DNA of 64,000 nt from Tunturiibacter gelidiferens (lineage in GTDB: Bacteria > Acidobacteriota > Terriglobia > Terriglobales > Acidobacteriaceae). The stretch covers positions 310,001 to 374,000 of the forward strand of contig NZ_JACHEB010000005.1 in the NCBI RefSeq assembly GCF_014201335.1, read 5' to 3'. The notes below the pieces were generated by a model. It did not search any database. It saw only the letters and a list, made by a program, of their open reading frames with translations, and was not told the origin of the DNA. Shown here in pieces: positions 17,671 through 27,077 of the stretch. The translations under genes were made by a program, and so were the position numbers. Position 1 is the first letter of the stretch. The number at the start of each line of letters is the position of its first letter.

Positions 17671-18798
17671 TTACGCCCGTTCCGCCTCAAGCAGCCGCCG
17701 CTTTCTCTCAACTCCCCATCTATACCCAGTCAACTCACCACCCTTGCCCACAACACGATGACAAGGCACAGCAATCGCAACCGGATTCGCCCCACAAGCC
17801 CCTGCCACGGCGCGCGAAGCCGTCGGCGCACCCAACTGCAACGCAACCTCTGAATAGCTCCTCGTCTCCCCACGAGGAATCGCTTGCAGTGCCTTCCAAA
17901 CCCGTTGTTGAAACGCCGTGGCCCTCACATCCAGCGGAAACGTAGCTGCCAGCGGATGCTCCCCAAGCTGACTAGCCACAAACGCAACTGCATCCGCAAG
18001 CCACCCCGTATTCCCCTTCGCCACCACAAGCTGCGCCTTGGAAAACTGCTCCCGCAGTCCGGCAACTAATTCCTTATCATCCTTCCCAAAAGCAATCGAG
18101 CAAATACCCACATCTGTCGTCGCCACCAGCATCCGCCCCAACGGACTAGCCGCCGTGCAATACCGAATCAGCAACCCAGCCCCACCCTCCCGCATCACTC
18201 GCGGAGTCATCCCCAACTTCGTCGCACTCTTCTCATACAATCTGCTGCTCGACCCAAACCCCGCCTCATAGATCGCATCCGTAATCGGAGCCTTCGCCTT
18301 CTTCGGCTCTCTCACCTTGGTCTTGAACCGCTCCAGCCGCGCCTCTTTCGCATACTGCCCAGGACTCACACCAAGCACACGCTTGAACCCACGCAGAATT
18401 GTCAGCCTTCCCACGCCCGTCGCCTTTGCCACATCGGCCAATCGCGTCCGTGTCTCAGAGTCCGCGTTCTCCCGCATGTACTCCGTCACAGCAGCAATCG
18501 CACCTGCCTGCGGATCCGGCCTCGCCTCGGCTCTGTCGGGCTCACATCGCAAACAAGCACGATATCCAGCCGCCTCGGCCAGCGCCGGGGTAGGGAAGAA
18601 CGTCACGTTCTTCCGCGCAGGCCGCCTGCTCGCGCAGCTGGGCTTGCAATAAACCTTCGTCGACTTCACGGCATACACAAACTGCCCATCGGCACCCGCA
18701 TCCCTCCCCAGAACCTGCTGCCACTGCTTCCCGGGAAAGTAGCTGGGAACCACCACATCGCTCTTCATCTCACTCGTCATCTCTATTGTCTCTATCAT
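17671..18798 (-). CDS. ada: Ada: adaptive-response regulator and O6-methylguanine-DNA methyltransferase
   Basis: 375 residues with the full Ada architecture. N-terminal zinc and methyl-phosphotriester site YCKPSC...CLRC, AraC-type helix-turn-helix in the middle (ADVAKATGVGRLTILRGFKR), C-terminal methyltransferase with acceptor Cys in AVPCHRVVGKGGELTGYRWG. Methylation of the N-terminal Cys should convert it to an activator of repair genes including itself. GGAGG eight bases upstream supports ATG 18798. No alkB or alkA is adjacent. Length is slightly above the E. coli protein. Confidence 0.95.
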   Translation of the reverse strand: MIETIEMTSEMKSDVVVPSYFPGKQWQQVLGRDAGADGQFVYAVKSTKVYCKPSCASRRPARKNVTFFPTPALAEAAGYRACLRCEPDRAEARPDPQAGAIAAVTEYMRENADSETRTRLADVAKATGVGRLTILRGFKRVLGVSPGQYAKEARLERFKTKVREPKKAKAPITDAIYEAGFGSSSRLYEKSATKLGMTPRVMREGGAGLLIRYCTAASPLGRMLVATTDVGICSIAFGKDDKELVAGLREQFSKAQLVVAKGNTGWLADAVAFVASQLGEHPLAATFPLDVRATAFQQRVWKALQAIPRGETRSYSEVALQLGAPTASRAVAGACGANPVAIAVPCHRVVGKGGELTGYRWGVERKRRLLEAERA

Positions 18799-18898
18799 TC
18801 CAGTATCCTCCCATCCCGCGAAAATCCCCACACTCCGTTTCGTTCACCCAAACTCGCATCATGTATCCTCATCGCAACCCACAACAGGAGATCCCGGG

Positions 18899-20356
18899 AT
18901 GCGTCTCTGCCTTACCGCCTGTATCCTCGCTGTTTTTGCCTCTACTGCTGCCTTTGCCCAGCCGTCAGACCCGCGCCTGAAAAACTCCTACACCTTCCAG
19001 AAAGATGGCTGGACCTACATCCATCTAGAAGGCACGCCCAGCGAAATCGGCTTCCAGCACGGCTACTTCCTCGCCACCCAAATCGCCGACAACCTCCAGA
19101 CCATCGAGCTCGAGAACACCCACGAAGCGGGCAAACCCTGGCCCTACTTCCGCGCGATCGCCCACGACCAGATCATGCCCCGCATCGAACCCGAGTATCG
19201 CGCCGAACTCCAGGGCATCGCCGACGGCGTCCAGGTCGCGGGCCAAAACATCGACATCCTCGACATCGTCGCCCTCAACGCCCACCTCGAGGTCTCCGAC
19301 TACTACATCCCCTGGCTCCTGAAGCAGCAAGGCAAAGCCAGTCCTCCCGCTCTCGTCGCACCCGGTCGCTGCAGCGCCTTCATCGCCACCGGCGCCGCCA
19401 CCAAAGACGGCAAGATCGTCATCGCCCACAGCAACTGGTCCGCCTACATGGAAGGTGAGCGCTGGACCACGGTCTTCGACATCGTCCCCACCAAAGGCAA
19501 TCGCATCCTTATGGACGGAAGCCCCGGCCTCATCCACAGCGGCGACGACTTCGGCGTCAACTCCGCCGGCATCATGATCACCGAAACCACCCTGCCCATG
19601 TTCCAGGGCTGGAACCCCTCCGGCATCCCTGAATTCATTCGCGCACGCAAAGCCATGCAGTACGCCAACAACATCGACCAATTCGTCGCCCTCATGCGCG
19701 AAGGCAACAACGGCGGCTACGCCAACTCATGGCTCGTCGGTGACCGCAAAACCAACGAGATCGCCTACCTCGAACTCGGTCTCAAGCACACACCCCTCAC
19801 CCGCAAAACCACCGGCTACTTCGTCAGCGCGAACTTCCCCGTCAACCCCGATCTCATCCGCGACGACACCCCCGGCTTCGACACCCACGACATGAAGAGC
19901 ACCATGAACGCACGCCATGTCCGCGCCGAAGAGTTCGTCCAGCAGCATCTCGGCCAACTCGACACCGCCCTCGCCGAGCAGTATCTCTCCGACCACTACG
20001 ACAGCTACGAGCACAAAGTAGTCGCCGCCCGTCGCAGCCTCTGCGGCCACGAAGACGCCTCCAAAGACCCCGAACCCGCCTGGGACTCGCCACCGTTCTC
20101 CCCCAGCGGAGCAGTCACTGGCAAGGTTATGGACGCCACCATGGCCGAGCACATGAGCTTCACCGCCCGCGCGGGCCACCCCTGCGGCGAGGACTTCATC
20201 GCGGCACCCTTCCTCGCCGCGCATCCCGAGTTCAACTGGCAGGCGCCCGTCCTCCATGACATGAAGGCTGGCCCATGGAGCACCTTCTCTACCTCCCAGA
20301 AGTCAGCCACAGCCGCCACACCAGCCGCAGATCACACCAAGTCAGCCGCCGAATAA
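18899..20356 (+). CDS. Secreted Ntn-hydrolase, C45 peptidase / phospholipase B-like
   Basis: 485 residues. Signal peptide MRLCLTACILAVFASTAAFA, then EGTPSEIGFQHGYFLA typical of the acyl-CoA:6-APA acyltransferase/phospholipase B-like group. The likely autocatalytic nucleophile is Cys in PGRCSAFIATG, followed by HSNWSAY. The C-terminus is rich in Ala/Thr and low complexity. Substrate unknown: amide hydrolysis or lipid deacylation in the periplasm are both possible. AGGAG upstream fixes the start. The gene appears to be single. Confidence 0.8.
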   Translation: MRLCLTACILAVFASTAAFAQPSDPRLKNSYTFQKDGWTYIHLEGTPSEIGFQHGYFLATQIADNLQTIELENTHEAGKPWPYFRAIAHDQIMPRIEPEYRAELQGIADGVQVAGQNIDILDIVALNAHLEVSDYYIPWLLKQQGKASPPALVAPGRCSAFIATGAATKDGKIVIAHSNWSAYMEGERWTTVFDIVPTKGNRILMDGSPGLIHSGDDFGVNSAGIMITETTLPMFQGWNPSGIPEFIRARKAMQYANNIDQFVALMREGNNGGYANSWLVGDRKTNEIAYLELGLKHTPLTRKTTGYFVSANFPVNPDLIRDDTPGFDTHDMKSTMNARHVRAEEFVQQHLGQLDTALAEQYLSDHYDSYEHKVVAARRSLCGHEDASKDPEPAWDSPPFSPSGAVTGKVMDATMAEHMSFTARAGHPCGEDFIAAPFLAAHPEFNWQAPVLHDMKAGPWSTFSTSQKSATAATPAADHTKSAAE

Positions 20357-20454
20357 CGTCACAGCCACCGCAAACCGTAGCCGATAAAAATCGAACTGAC
20401 GCCATCGCGAAAGCCGTCAATTCGAGGAGCAGCGTTTTGCTTTAAACTCTACTC

Positions 20455-20973
20455 ATGCGAATCCCGCACCCTTCCGCCGCACGAATCTTCTCCATCCTCT
20501 GCCTTCTCGCCACACCTTTCACCACGCACGCACAGGATCCCACCCAGGCACCCCCCTCAGCACATCCCATCCTCACAGTCACGGGCAAAGGCGTGCAGAT
20601 CTACGCTTGCGAACAAACAAACTCAGGACCGCAGTGGATCTTCAAAGCTCCCGATGCCAATCTTTATGACAACTCCGGAGCGATCGTGGGATCTCACGGC
20701 GCCGGCCCCTCTTGGAGGTCGCGCGACGGCAGCAGCGTCAAAGGCGAACTCCTCCAAAAGAATTCATCGCCCGAACCCGGCGCGATCCCGTGGCTTCTCC
20801 TAAAAGCGGCCGGCGCCGACGGCTCTGGCCTCATGAAGCGCGTGGACTTCATTCGCCGCTCTGAGACCCACGGAGGCATCGCCCCCACCGCAGGCTGCGA
20901 CGCCCAACACCTCTCCGCTACCACCCGCGTCGACTACTCCGCCACCTACACCTTCTACTCCGCCAAACCCTGA
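20455..20973 (+). CDS. Secreted DUF3455 protein
   Basis: 172 residues with signal peptide (cleavage near TTHAQ). HPILTVTGKGVQIYACEQ and WIFKAPDANLYD match DUF3455, a small secreted family of unknown function common in soil bacteria. Two Cys residues (YACEQ and AGCDAQ) could form a disulfide. Its last 19 bases overlap the convergent transglutaminase gene. Confidence 0.85.
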   Translation: MRIPHPSAARIFSILCLLATPFTTHAQDPTQAPPSAHPILTVTGKGVQIYACEQTNSGPQWIFKAPDANLYDNSGAIVGSHGAGPSWRSRDGSSVKGELLQKNSSPEPGAIPWLLLKAAGADGSGLMKRVDFIRRSETHGGIAPTAGCDAQHLSATTRVDYSATYTFYSAKP

Positions 20974-21884
20974 ACCGCTCCCGCAGAGCCACGATTCGCC
21001 GACGTCACAATTGGCTCCTGCGCAATTGTGCCCGGTAGGCTAGGCACCGTCGTTCCATCCTCGCGAACCTCATAGCTGTCCACATAGAAGTTCGTCAAAA
21101 TCGTATTCCCGAACGAAGTTGTAATCGCAACATCCGCTGCATCCCGACCTGCTGCCATCAAAACCCGCCCGATCCGCGGCTCATTATGCCGCGCGTCCAT
21201 CGTCATCCATCGTCCGTCGAGAAACACCTCATACCAGGCACTAAAATCCCCCAGCCCGCTATAAGGCGAGCGAATATCCCCCAAGTACCCCGTCACGTAG
21301 CGCGCCGGAATATTCTGGCATCGCGACAGCGTGATCGCCAGATGCTGATAATCCCGGCACACTCCCACCCGCTCCGTAAAAACATCCATCGCGGTCTTGG
21401 TCGACCTCGCCGTCCTGTAGTTGAACATCACCTTCTCATGAACCCAGTCCCGAATCGCTGAGGCTTTGGTCCATCCCGGCGTCATCCATCCAAAGAGATC
21501 CTGAGAGATCGGTCCAAACTTGTCTACCTCGCAGTACCGGCTCGCCAACAAATACTGCAGCACCTCCGACGGCAACTCCTCCACCGGAACCTGCTTCGCG
21601 TAGGCGTTGATCGGGTCCGCAAGCCCCTCCATCTCGACAACGCTGGTCCCACTCAGACGTATCGCCCCAGCCGGCGCCATAAACCGAGAGCACCGATTCC
21701 CAAACACGTCGCGATACTCCGAGACCGGGATGGTGGTCTTCTTTTCGAGGTAAATATGCTCAACTGCCAGTTCATTGCCAGCCTTTACTTGAGGCTCAAG
21801 CGACGGATGCAGGTGCAGCATCGCCATCATGGGCGTAGGCATCGACAGATGAAATTGAATATCGTATTCAGACTTAACAAGCAT
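20955..21884 (-). CDS. Transglutaminase-like cysteine protease family protein
   Basis: About 309 residues with an N-terminal beta-rich domain and a central transglutaminase-like core. The catalytic triad is visible: Cys in RVGVCRDYQHLA, His/Trp region FSAWYEVFLDGRW, and Asp in TMDARHN. No signal peptide, so probably cytosolic. Members often act as peptidases or amidases; the substrate is unknown. ATG 21884 is preferred over 21902. The 3' end overlaps the DUF3455 gene by 19 bases. Confidence 0.88.
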   Translation of the reverse strand: MLVKSEYDIQFHLSMPTPMMAMLHLHPSLEPQVKAGNELAVEHIYLEKKTTIPVSEYRDVFGNRCSRFMAPAGAIRLSGTSVVEMEGLADPINAYAKQVPVEELPSEVLQYLLASRYCEVDKFGPISQDLFGWMTPGWTKASAIRDWVHEKVMFNYRTARSTKTAMDVFTERVGVCRDYQHLAITLSRCQNIPARYVTGYLGDIRSPYSGLGDFSAWYEVFLDGRWMTMDARHNEPRIGRVLMAAGRDAADVAITTSFGNTILTNFYVDSYEVREDGTTVPSLPGTIAQEPIVTSANRGSAGAVQGLAE

Positions 21885-21977
21885 CGAAAACCCTCTTTTC
21901 AACAGGGGTTGGTCTTAAGTGGGATGCAATTAGGCGATAGCCAGCAGTCTAACCCCGTCCTCCCGAAATCCCCACCA

Positions 21978-22008
21978 CAAAAAGAAAAGGCAGGCCCGAA
22001 GGCCCGCC
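21978..22008 (-). terminator. Terminator of metK
   Basis: Minus strand hairpin GGCGGGCC-TTCG-GGCCTGCC with an UUCG tetraloop, followed by TTTTCTTTTTG, 26 bases after the metK stop. Confidence 0.85.
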
Positions 22009-22033
22009 CACTTCAAATTCGAAACAAAATGAT

Positions 22034-23206
22034 TTACTTCGAAGCGGTCTGCTTGACCCCAGCCTGCTCCGCGAGCGCAGCAGCCTTGTCAGTCTTCTCC
22101 CACGTAAAGCTGTCGCCCTTGCGGCCAAAGTGCCCATAAGCAGCCGTCGCCTTGAAGATCGGCTTGCGCAGATCGAGACCCTCGATGATGCCCTTCGGCG
22201 TCAGCGAGAAGTTCTTCCTGACCAGCTCTTCGAGCTTCGTCTCATCAACCTTGCCCGTGCCGAACGTATCCACCAGCACGCTCACCGGCTCTGCCACACC
22301 AATCGCGTAGGCCAGCTGCACCTCGCAACGATCCGCCAGACCAGCCGCAACGATGTTCTTCGCCACGTACCGCGCCATGTAAGCCGCCGAACGGTCCACC
22401 TTCGTCGCGTCCTTACCGCTGAACGCTCCGCCACCATGCCGGCCCATACCGCCATACGTATCGACGATGATCTTCCGGCCCGTCAAACCCGTATCGCCCA
22501 TCGGTCCGCCGACCACAAACCGGCCCGTCGGATTGATGTGGTACTTCGTGTCCTCGTCCAGCAAGGCTGCCGGGATCACAGCCTGAATCACGTTCTTCAA
22601 AATATCCGCGCGCAGCTCTTCGTTTCCAACGTTCTCGGCGTGCTGGGTCGAAATCACAACCGCATCCACCCGCTTCGGTTTGTGGTTGGAGTCGTATTCC
22701 ACGGTCACCTGGCTTTTGCCATCCGGCCGCAGGTACGACATCAGGCCATTCTTGCGAACCTCGCTTAGCCGGAAAGCCAGCTTATGCGCCAGCGAAATCG
22801 GCGTCGGCATCAGCTCCGGCGTCTCGTTGGTCGCATAGCCGAACATCATGCCCTGGTCGCCGGCTCCGCCCGTATCCACACCCATGGCGATATCGCCAGA
22901 CTGCTTATTGATCGTCGAAATCACCGCGCAGGTGTTCGAATCGAACCCGTACAGCGCGTTGTCATACCCAATCGCGGCAACGGTCCCACGCACCAGGCTC
23001 TGAAAATCGACATAAGCCTTCGTCGTGATCTCGCCTGCGATCACCACCAGACCCGTGCAGGTCAGCGTCTCGCACGCCACGCGGCTATAGGGATCCTGCG
23101 CCAGGCAGGCGTCCAGAATCGCATCGGAGATCTGATCCGCAATCTTATCCGGATGCCCCTCGGTCACTGACTCACTGGTAAACAGAAAACGGTCGCGTTT
23201 TGACAA
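22034..23206 (-). CDS. metK: S-adenosylmethionine synthetase
   Basis: Makes SAM from Met and ATP. 390 residues, a normal length. [29 protein letters not shown], and [19 protein letters not shown] (P-loop) are diagnostic. TTG at 23206 is chosen as start: GGAGG lies eight bases before it and [13 protein letters not shown] is the usual N-terminus. An in-frame ATG at 23227 would place that Shine-Dalgarno inside the gene. With ahcY nearby it covers two steps of the methyl cycle. No SAM riboswitch was recognised in the leader. Confidence 0.97.
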   Translation of the reverse strand: MSKRDRFLFTSESVTEGHPDKIADQISDAILDACLAQDPYSRVACETLTCTGLVVIAGEITTKAYVDFQSLVRGTVAAIGYDNALYGFDSNTCAVISTINKQSGDIAMGVDTGGAGDQGMMFGYATNETPELMPTPISLAHKLAFRLSEVRKNGLMSYLRPDGKSQVTVEYDSNHKPKRVDAVVISTQHAENVGNEELRADILKNVIQAVIPAALLDEDTKYHINPTGRFVVGGPMGDTGLTGRKIIVDTYGGMGRHGGGAFSGKDATKVDRSAAYMARYVAKNIVAAGLADRCEVQLAYAIGVAEPVSVLVDTFGTGKVDETKLEELVRKNFSLTPKGIIEGLDLRKPIFKATAAYGHFGRKGDSFTWEKTDKAAALAEQAGVKQTASK

Positions 23207-23266
23207 AATATATCCTCCAGGAAACATCTAGAACCGCACAAAGTCGACTCTTGGTATGACGTCCCT

Positions 23267-23296
23267 ATTTTACGCGAGGATGTGATCCCCAGCCAA
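23267..23296 (-). promoter_or_regulatory. Putative metK promoter
   Basis: Minus strand: -35 TTGGCT, 18-base spacer, -10 TAAAAT, about 60 bases before the metK start. A reasonable sigma70 match. Confidence 0.5.
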
Positions 23297-23449
23297 AGTT
23301 CGGCAGCAACCGGTTCGACCCGACCCCTGAAATGTCGAATCCAGCACTAAACGGTCTAGCAGGTAAACTTACAGCTACCTCAAGCCATAAGCCTCATAGA
23401 ATCAGGCAGGTCTCGGGACGGGCTGATATTGAACATCTCAGATTCCGCA

Positions 23450-24616
23450 TCACGCCGCAAATTCAGCTGCCTGCTTCTGATAGGTGAATCGTCCCTTCAG
23501 TTTCAGCCACTGTCTCTCGTACACCTCGTAGCTGACAACTGCGGTCACCATGGTCGCCATTAGCATCAACAAAACAAAGCAAACTCCCCCAAGTACAACA
23601 GAATGTAGACGCGACTGAAGCCACGGTTGCACCGCGGCGAGCACTGGCCAGAAGAGGATGTGGTAAACGTACATCCCATAGCTGTACCGGCCGACAAAGC
23701 GAAAGCCCGAAAGAGAACAGATCCGGTTCACGGCTCCTTCCGGCTTCAGGGCAAAAAGCACAATACAGGCGAACGTCGCAGCCAGCGCGGGGAAGCCAAC
23801 CACGATCATCGGCACAGAGTGGAAATCAATTCCCCCCCATGCAATCACAATCAATAGGGTCGCAAGCGCAAACGGGAGCACTCTTTTCGCCCGAATTACC
23901 ACTTCGTCGAATGGGATTGCCCGAACAGAGATCGCGCCAAGCGCGCCAAACAGCAAGCCGTCCATATGCGTCGGAAGTTGAGCGTAACACCACTCATACG
24001 CGTCCCCACGAGGCAGCCACAACAGCAAGCAGATTCGTAAAATCAATCCGCCAATAGACAACCCGCCGCATATCCACGCTAATCTGCGCCAGCTTCCAAC
24101 CAGTATCACCAGCAGCGGCCACACAAAGTAAAACTGCTCCTCCACTGCCAGTGACCACAGATGCAGGAAGGACACCGCAGGGCGCACCGAACCCAGACTC
24201 GGATCAAGATTGTAAGCGATATTCCCTGCGTAAATCAGATAGGCCAGATGTCCCGTATGCCACTCAAGATGGAGCCATGGTGTCATCAGAAACAACAGGG
24301 CCAGAACAGTGTAGTAGAGAGGAAAGATGCGCAACGCCCTCCGCGCATAGAAGTTAGTGAAGTATCCGGGAAGCTCCCGCGTATCCAGCAGAATCCCGGT
24401 GATAAGAAACCCGGACAGCACGAAGAACAGATCCACGCCCATCCATCCACCGAAGCACAGTAAAAACGCAGTCTTCATCCAGATATTTCCCGCGTGGGAG
24501 GTCATTCCATAGTGACGGAAGAAGACCATCAAAAATGCGAGGCCACGAAGCCCGTCTAGGCTCGCTATATGTCTTGCTGAAAAGCGTGCTTCTCGGTTTA
24601 CGATGGAACTCCCCAC
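23450..24616 (-). CDS. Acyltransferase 3 family membrane protein
   Basis: 388 residues, about ten TM helices, integral inner-membrane O-acyltransferase of the OafA/YrhL type. Signature HIASLDGLRGLAFLMVFFRHYG with the catalytic His, then FFVLSGFLITGILL and RALRIFPLYYT. Likely acetylates an exported glycan. The start is GTG at 24616. The nearby polymerase- and glycosyltransferase-like genes suggest a cell-surface polysaccharide context, but the orientation is opposite. A second family member is at 43969. Confidence 0.92.
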   Translation of the reverse strand: MGSSIVNREARFSARHIASLDGLRGLAFLMVFFRHYGMTSHAGNIWMKTAFLLCFGGWMGVDLFFVLSGFLITGILLDTRELPGYFTNFYARRALRIFPLYYTVLALLFLMTPWLHLEWHTGHLAYLIYAGNIAYNLDPSLGSVRPAVSFLHLWSLAVEEQFYFVWPLLVILVGSWRRLAWICGGLSIGGLILRICLLLWLPRGDAYEWCYAQLPTHMDGLLFGALGAISVRAIPFDEVVIRAKRVLPFALATLLIVIAWGGIDFHSVPMIVVGFPALAATFACIVLFALKPEGAVNRICSLSGFRFVGRYSYGMYVYHILFWPVLAAVQPWLQSRLHSVVLGGVCFVLLMLMATMVTAVVSYEVYERQWLKLKGRFTYQKQAAEFAA

Positions 24617-24688
24617 TCAGCTTCGACCAAATTGTAATAGTTGTGTTGAGGGGAAGCCATATCTCTTTCGCTTCGTGAAAACTTTGTG

Positions 24689-25105
24689 TTACGGAATCAA
24701 ACGCCCGTGCAACGCGAACTTCCACACCGCCCAACCCAGAACCCCCAACATTGTCACCATGGTTCCAACGCCCATCCATCGCAGGTTCTGCTTTTGCGCG
24801 ACGCCGCTTCTGTTCCTTCGGACATTTTCCGCGAACTCGGTCCAGTCGGTATTCCCGTTCTCAGTGCCGCTCTCCCGCAGACTCACCTCAAACCGTTCGA
24901 TCCAGGGCGTCTCTTCCAATCCCACCGCGGTTAGGTAGCTGCGAACAATACCCTTTCGGAACACCCCGCCCGGCAACGAGTCGTACTCGCCGGCTTCAAG
25001 CGCCTCCAGGTGACGCACCGAGATCTTAGTCTCCCCGGAGATACTCTCCATCGAGACCTTGCGCCTCACGCGCTCCCGTCGTAGCTCGTCGCCGAATCGC
25101 TCCAT
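24689..25105 (-). CDS. RodZ-like helix-turn-helix membrane protein
   Basis: 138 residues: cytosolic N-terminal HTH (FGDELRRERVRRKVSMESIS and ISVRHLEALEAGEYDSLPGG, as in HTH_25/RodZ), a charged linker, one TM helix near residues 112-130, and a very short outside tail. Shorter than RodZ, lacking the periplasmic DUF4115 domain. A cell-shape or membrane-bound regulatory role is inferred from family. It lies 72 bases upstream of the acyltransferase gene on the same strand. Confidence 0.8.
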   Translation of the reverse strand: MERFGDELRRERVRRKVSMESISGETKISVRHLEALEAGEYDSLPGGVFRKGIVRSYLTAVGLEETPWIERFEVSLRESGTENGNTDWTEFAENVRRNRSGVAQKQNLRWMGVGTMVTMLGVLGWAVWKFALHGRLIP

Positions 25106-25449
25106 TCGCTCCGTCCAACTGTTACCGGCACGAACCTCTGTCCAGCTCGCACCACATAATTCATCGAAGAATAGACCGGGGGATTTGTCAAAGTCAAAGC
25201 CACTTTTGGGTGATAAGCGCCTCAGCTACCATATTGGAACCACGCCGGTTAGAACCGTTACTCTCTGGTTATCCCCCGCATTCCACCTAAGGGGTATTTC
25301 TTTGACGATCCGCGCTCCCGCTCGCTATCATCGCAATAGAAGCGTCGATCGAGCGAATCCGTGACTTTTGGCGGTCCAACCTAAAGCTCCGCCCCAGTGC
25401 CCGCAGGCTTTCGGAAGCCGTTCCAGTCCCCGGTTGAGAAAGAAAACGA
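25106..25449. other. Divergent intergenic region
   Basis: 344 bases between the RodZ-like gene and the polymerase-like gene. Apart from the plus-strand promoter at 25302-25331, no structured element or gene was recognised. Confidence 0.5.
25302..25331 (+). promoter_or_regulatory. Putative sigma70 promoter
   Basis: -35 TTGACG, 18-base spacer, -10 TATCAT, about 119 bases before the GTG start of the polymerase-like gene at 25450. Confidence 0.55.
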
Positions 25450-26970
25450 GTGCGTCTCCCCTTTCCCGAAAAAATTCCGATCGTCCCCGCCTTCTTCTTC
25501 GCGTTGACACTCTGCCTCATCCAGATCTCCCAAGGCACCCACGCCACCTTCGCGCTAGGGTGTTTCCTCTACATCCTCGTCGCTACACACGGATTTAATG
25601 TTGCTGGCGGGTTCACGCGGAGCTCAGGTGCCTTCATCTTCTTTAACTCAGTGCTCGGCGTCGTCGTCGGTCTCTGCATGAAGGTCTATCTTGGCGAACC
25701 CGCAGACAGCAACCTTTTGGCCCCTGAACTCACCATCAGAGTCCTGCTAGTGGGTATGTGCATGATGGTCGTAGCAATCTACATCACTCGAAGGATTACT
25801 CCCAGGCGCTCCCTTCTGGGCAGGATGGTTACGGATGCCAAGATGCAGACAGCTACCGTCGGCTGTCTCATCGCTGGAATCCTGCTTTATATCTCCTTCT
25901 TGATTTTTCCCTCTGGAAGCGGCTCTGTCCTGAGCGCCCTCAACCAGCTCAACCGCTTTTTCCCCATGGCGGTCGTCCTCGGAACTCTCAACACCATCCG
26001 TCGCAGCGGCGGCAGACGGAGCATTAACCTCCCCGCTCTCCTCGCCGGCCTCATGATGTTTTTCGTCGGCCTCTTTGGATTCTCTAAAGAGGGAATGTTT
26101 GCTCCATTTGCCGCCTGGATCCTGACCGCAGCCTCCCAACGATATAAGCTCAGCCGGCCCCAGATCGTAGGTGGGGTCATCGCCACCATCTTCATCTTTC
26201 GATATCTCGTTCCCTACGCTCAGTATGGAAGAAACTTTCGTGAAGAAAACGGTGCCAGCTACGCGACCGTGTTCAATCTCCTTGGAAATTTGGGATATGT
26301 TCGCGAGCAATACCTACAGAGCTCGGAGGATGCGTACGAGGAACGGATCCTCGGTTACTTCAACACCCCTCAGGGATTCTTCGATCGTCTCCAGATGCTC
26401 TCGATCGACGACGCTCTCATCAATGAGACGGCACTATTCGGCAAGTTTGGTGGCTACCCCATTATCTTGGCTTTCGAAAACGTTGTTCCCCACTTCATCT
26501 GGAAAGACAAGCCCCAGATCCTGATCGGAAATATCTGGGCCCACGAAGTGGGTTTATTGGGCGACGAGGACGAAACCACCGGAGTCTCCTTCTCTTCGAC
26601 CGCAACGGGTTTTCACATGCTCGGTTGGATTGGAGTGTTCCTCCTCGCTCCTGCCATTTGGATTCTCCTCTTTACGATCTTTGATTCTCTCTGCGGCGAT
26701 ACCCGTCAGACTCCATGGGGGCTGCTGGTCATGGTTCTTTATGCTCACGCGGCCCCTGAGGGCGATATTCCGAGTCTCATCTACATCTGCTTCTACACTG
26801 GATTTGGCATCGTCTTTGCCGCAGTCGTAGGTGCTTATGTGATGCCGGTACTTGGAACCCTCTTCATCGGCCCCGAGGGAATAGAGCTTCGCCGAGCAGG
26901 GTCTATCCGAAGCATCGCTGGCCGCCTCCTTCCCCCTCCGCCGAAGCCGGATCAGCCTCACACCCCCTGA
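25450..26970 (+). CDS. Polytopic membrane protein, O-antigen/oligosaccharide polymerase-like
   Basis: 506 residues, roughly 10-12 hydrophobic helices with a large soluble loop (about residues 260-350), a layout seen in Wzy-type polymerases. No sequence motif is strong enough for a family name. The C-terminus is Pro-rich and cytosolic. The start is GTG at 25450 with a weak GAGAAAG upstream. Neighbouring acyltransferase and GT-C proteins support a role in surface glycan assembly, by inference. It could also be a different polytopic protein. Confidence 0.65.
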   Translation: MRLPFPEKIPIVPAFFFALTLCLIQISQGTHATFALGCFLYILVATHGFNVAGGFTRSSGAFIFFNSVLGVVVGLCMKVYLGEPADSNLLAPELTIRVLLVGMCMMVVAIYITRRITPRRSLLGRMVTDAKMQTATVGCLIAGILLYISFLIFPSGSGSVLSALNQLNRFFPMAVVLGTLNTIRRSGGRRSINLPALLAGLMMFFVGLFGFSKEGMFAPFAAWILTAASQRYKLSRPQIVGGVIATIFIFRYLVPYAQYGRNFREENGASYATVFNLLGNLGYVREQYLQSSEDAYEERILGYFNTPQGFFDRLQMLSIDDALINETALFGKFGGYPIILAFENVVPHFIWKDKPQILIGNIWAHEVGLLGDEDETTGVSFSSTATGFHMLGWIGVFLLAPAIWILLFTIFDSLCGDTRQTPWGLLVMVLYAHAAPEGDIPSLIYICFYTGFGIVFAAVVGAYVMPVLGTLFIGPEGIELRRAGSIRSIAGRLLPPPPKPDQPHTP

Positions 26971-27077
26971 CTGCTCCAAATGACCGCTCCAGGCAGCCAC
27001 ATCGCCCAACGGTATAGTCAAGCACCCGGAACGCATCCCTCCCTTCGCCGAGCCCATTCCCATACACTGGTACAAGA

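Noticed and set aside
23207-23449. SAM riboswitch upstream of metK
   Set aside because: A CGGCAGCAACCGG string exists only in the opposite orientation and the conserved core helices of SAM-I or SAM-II could not be drawn.
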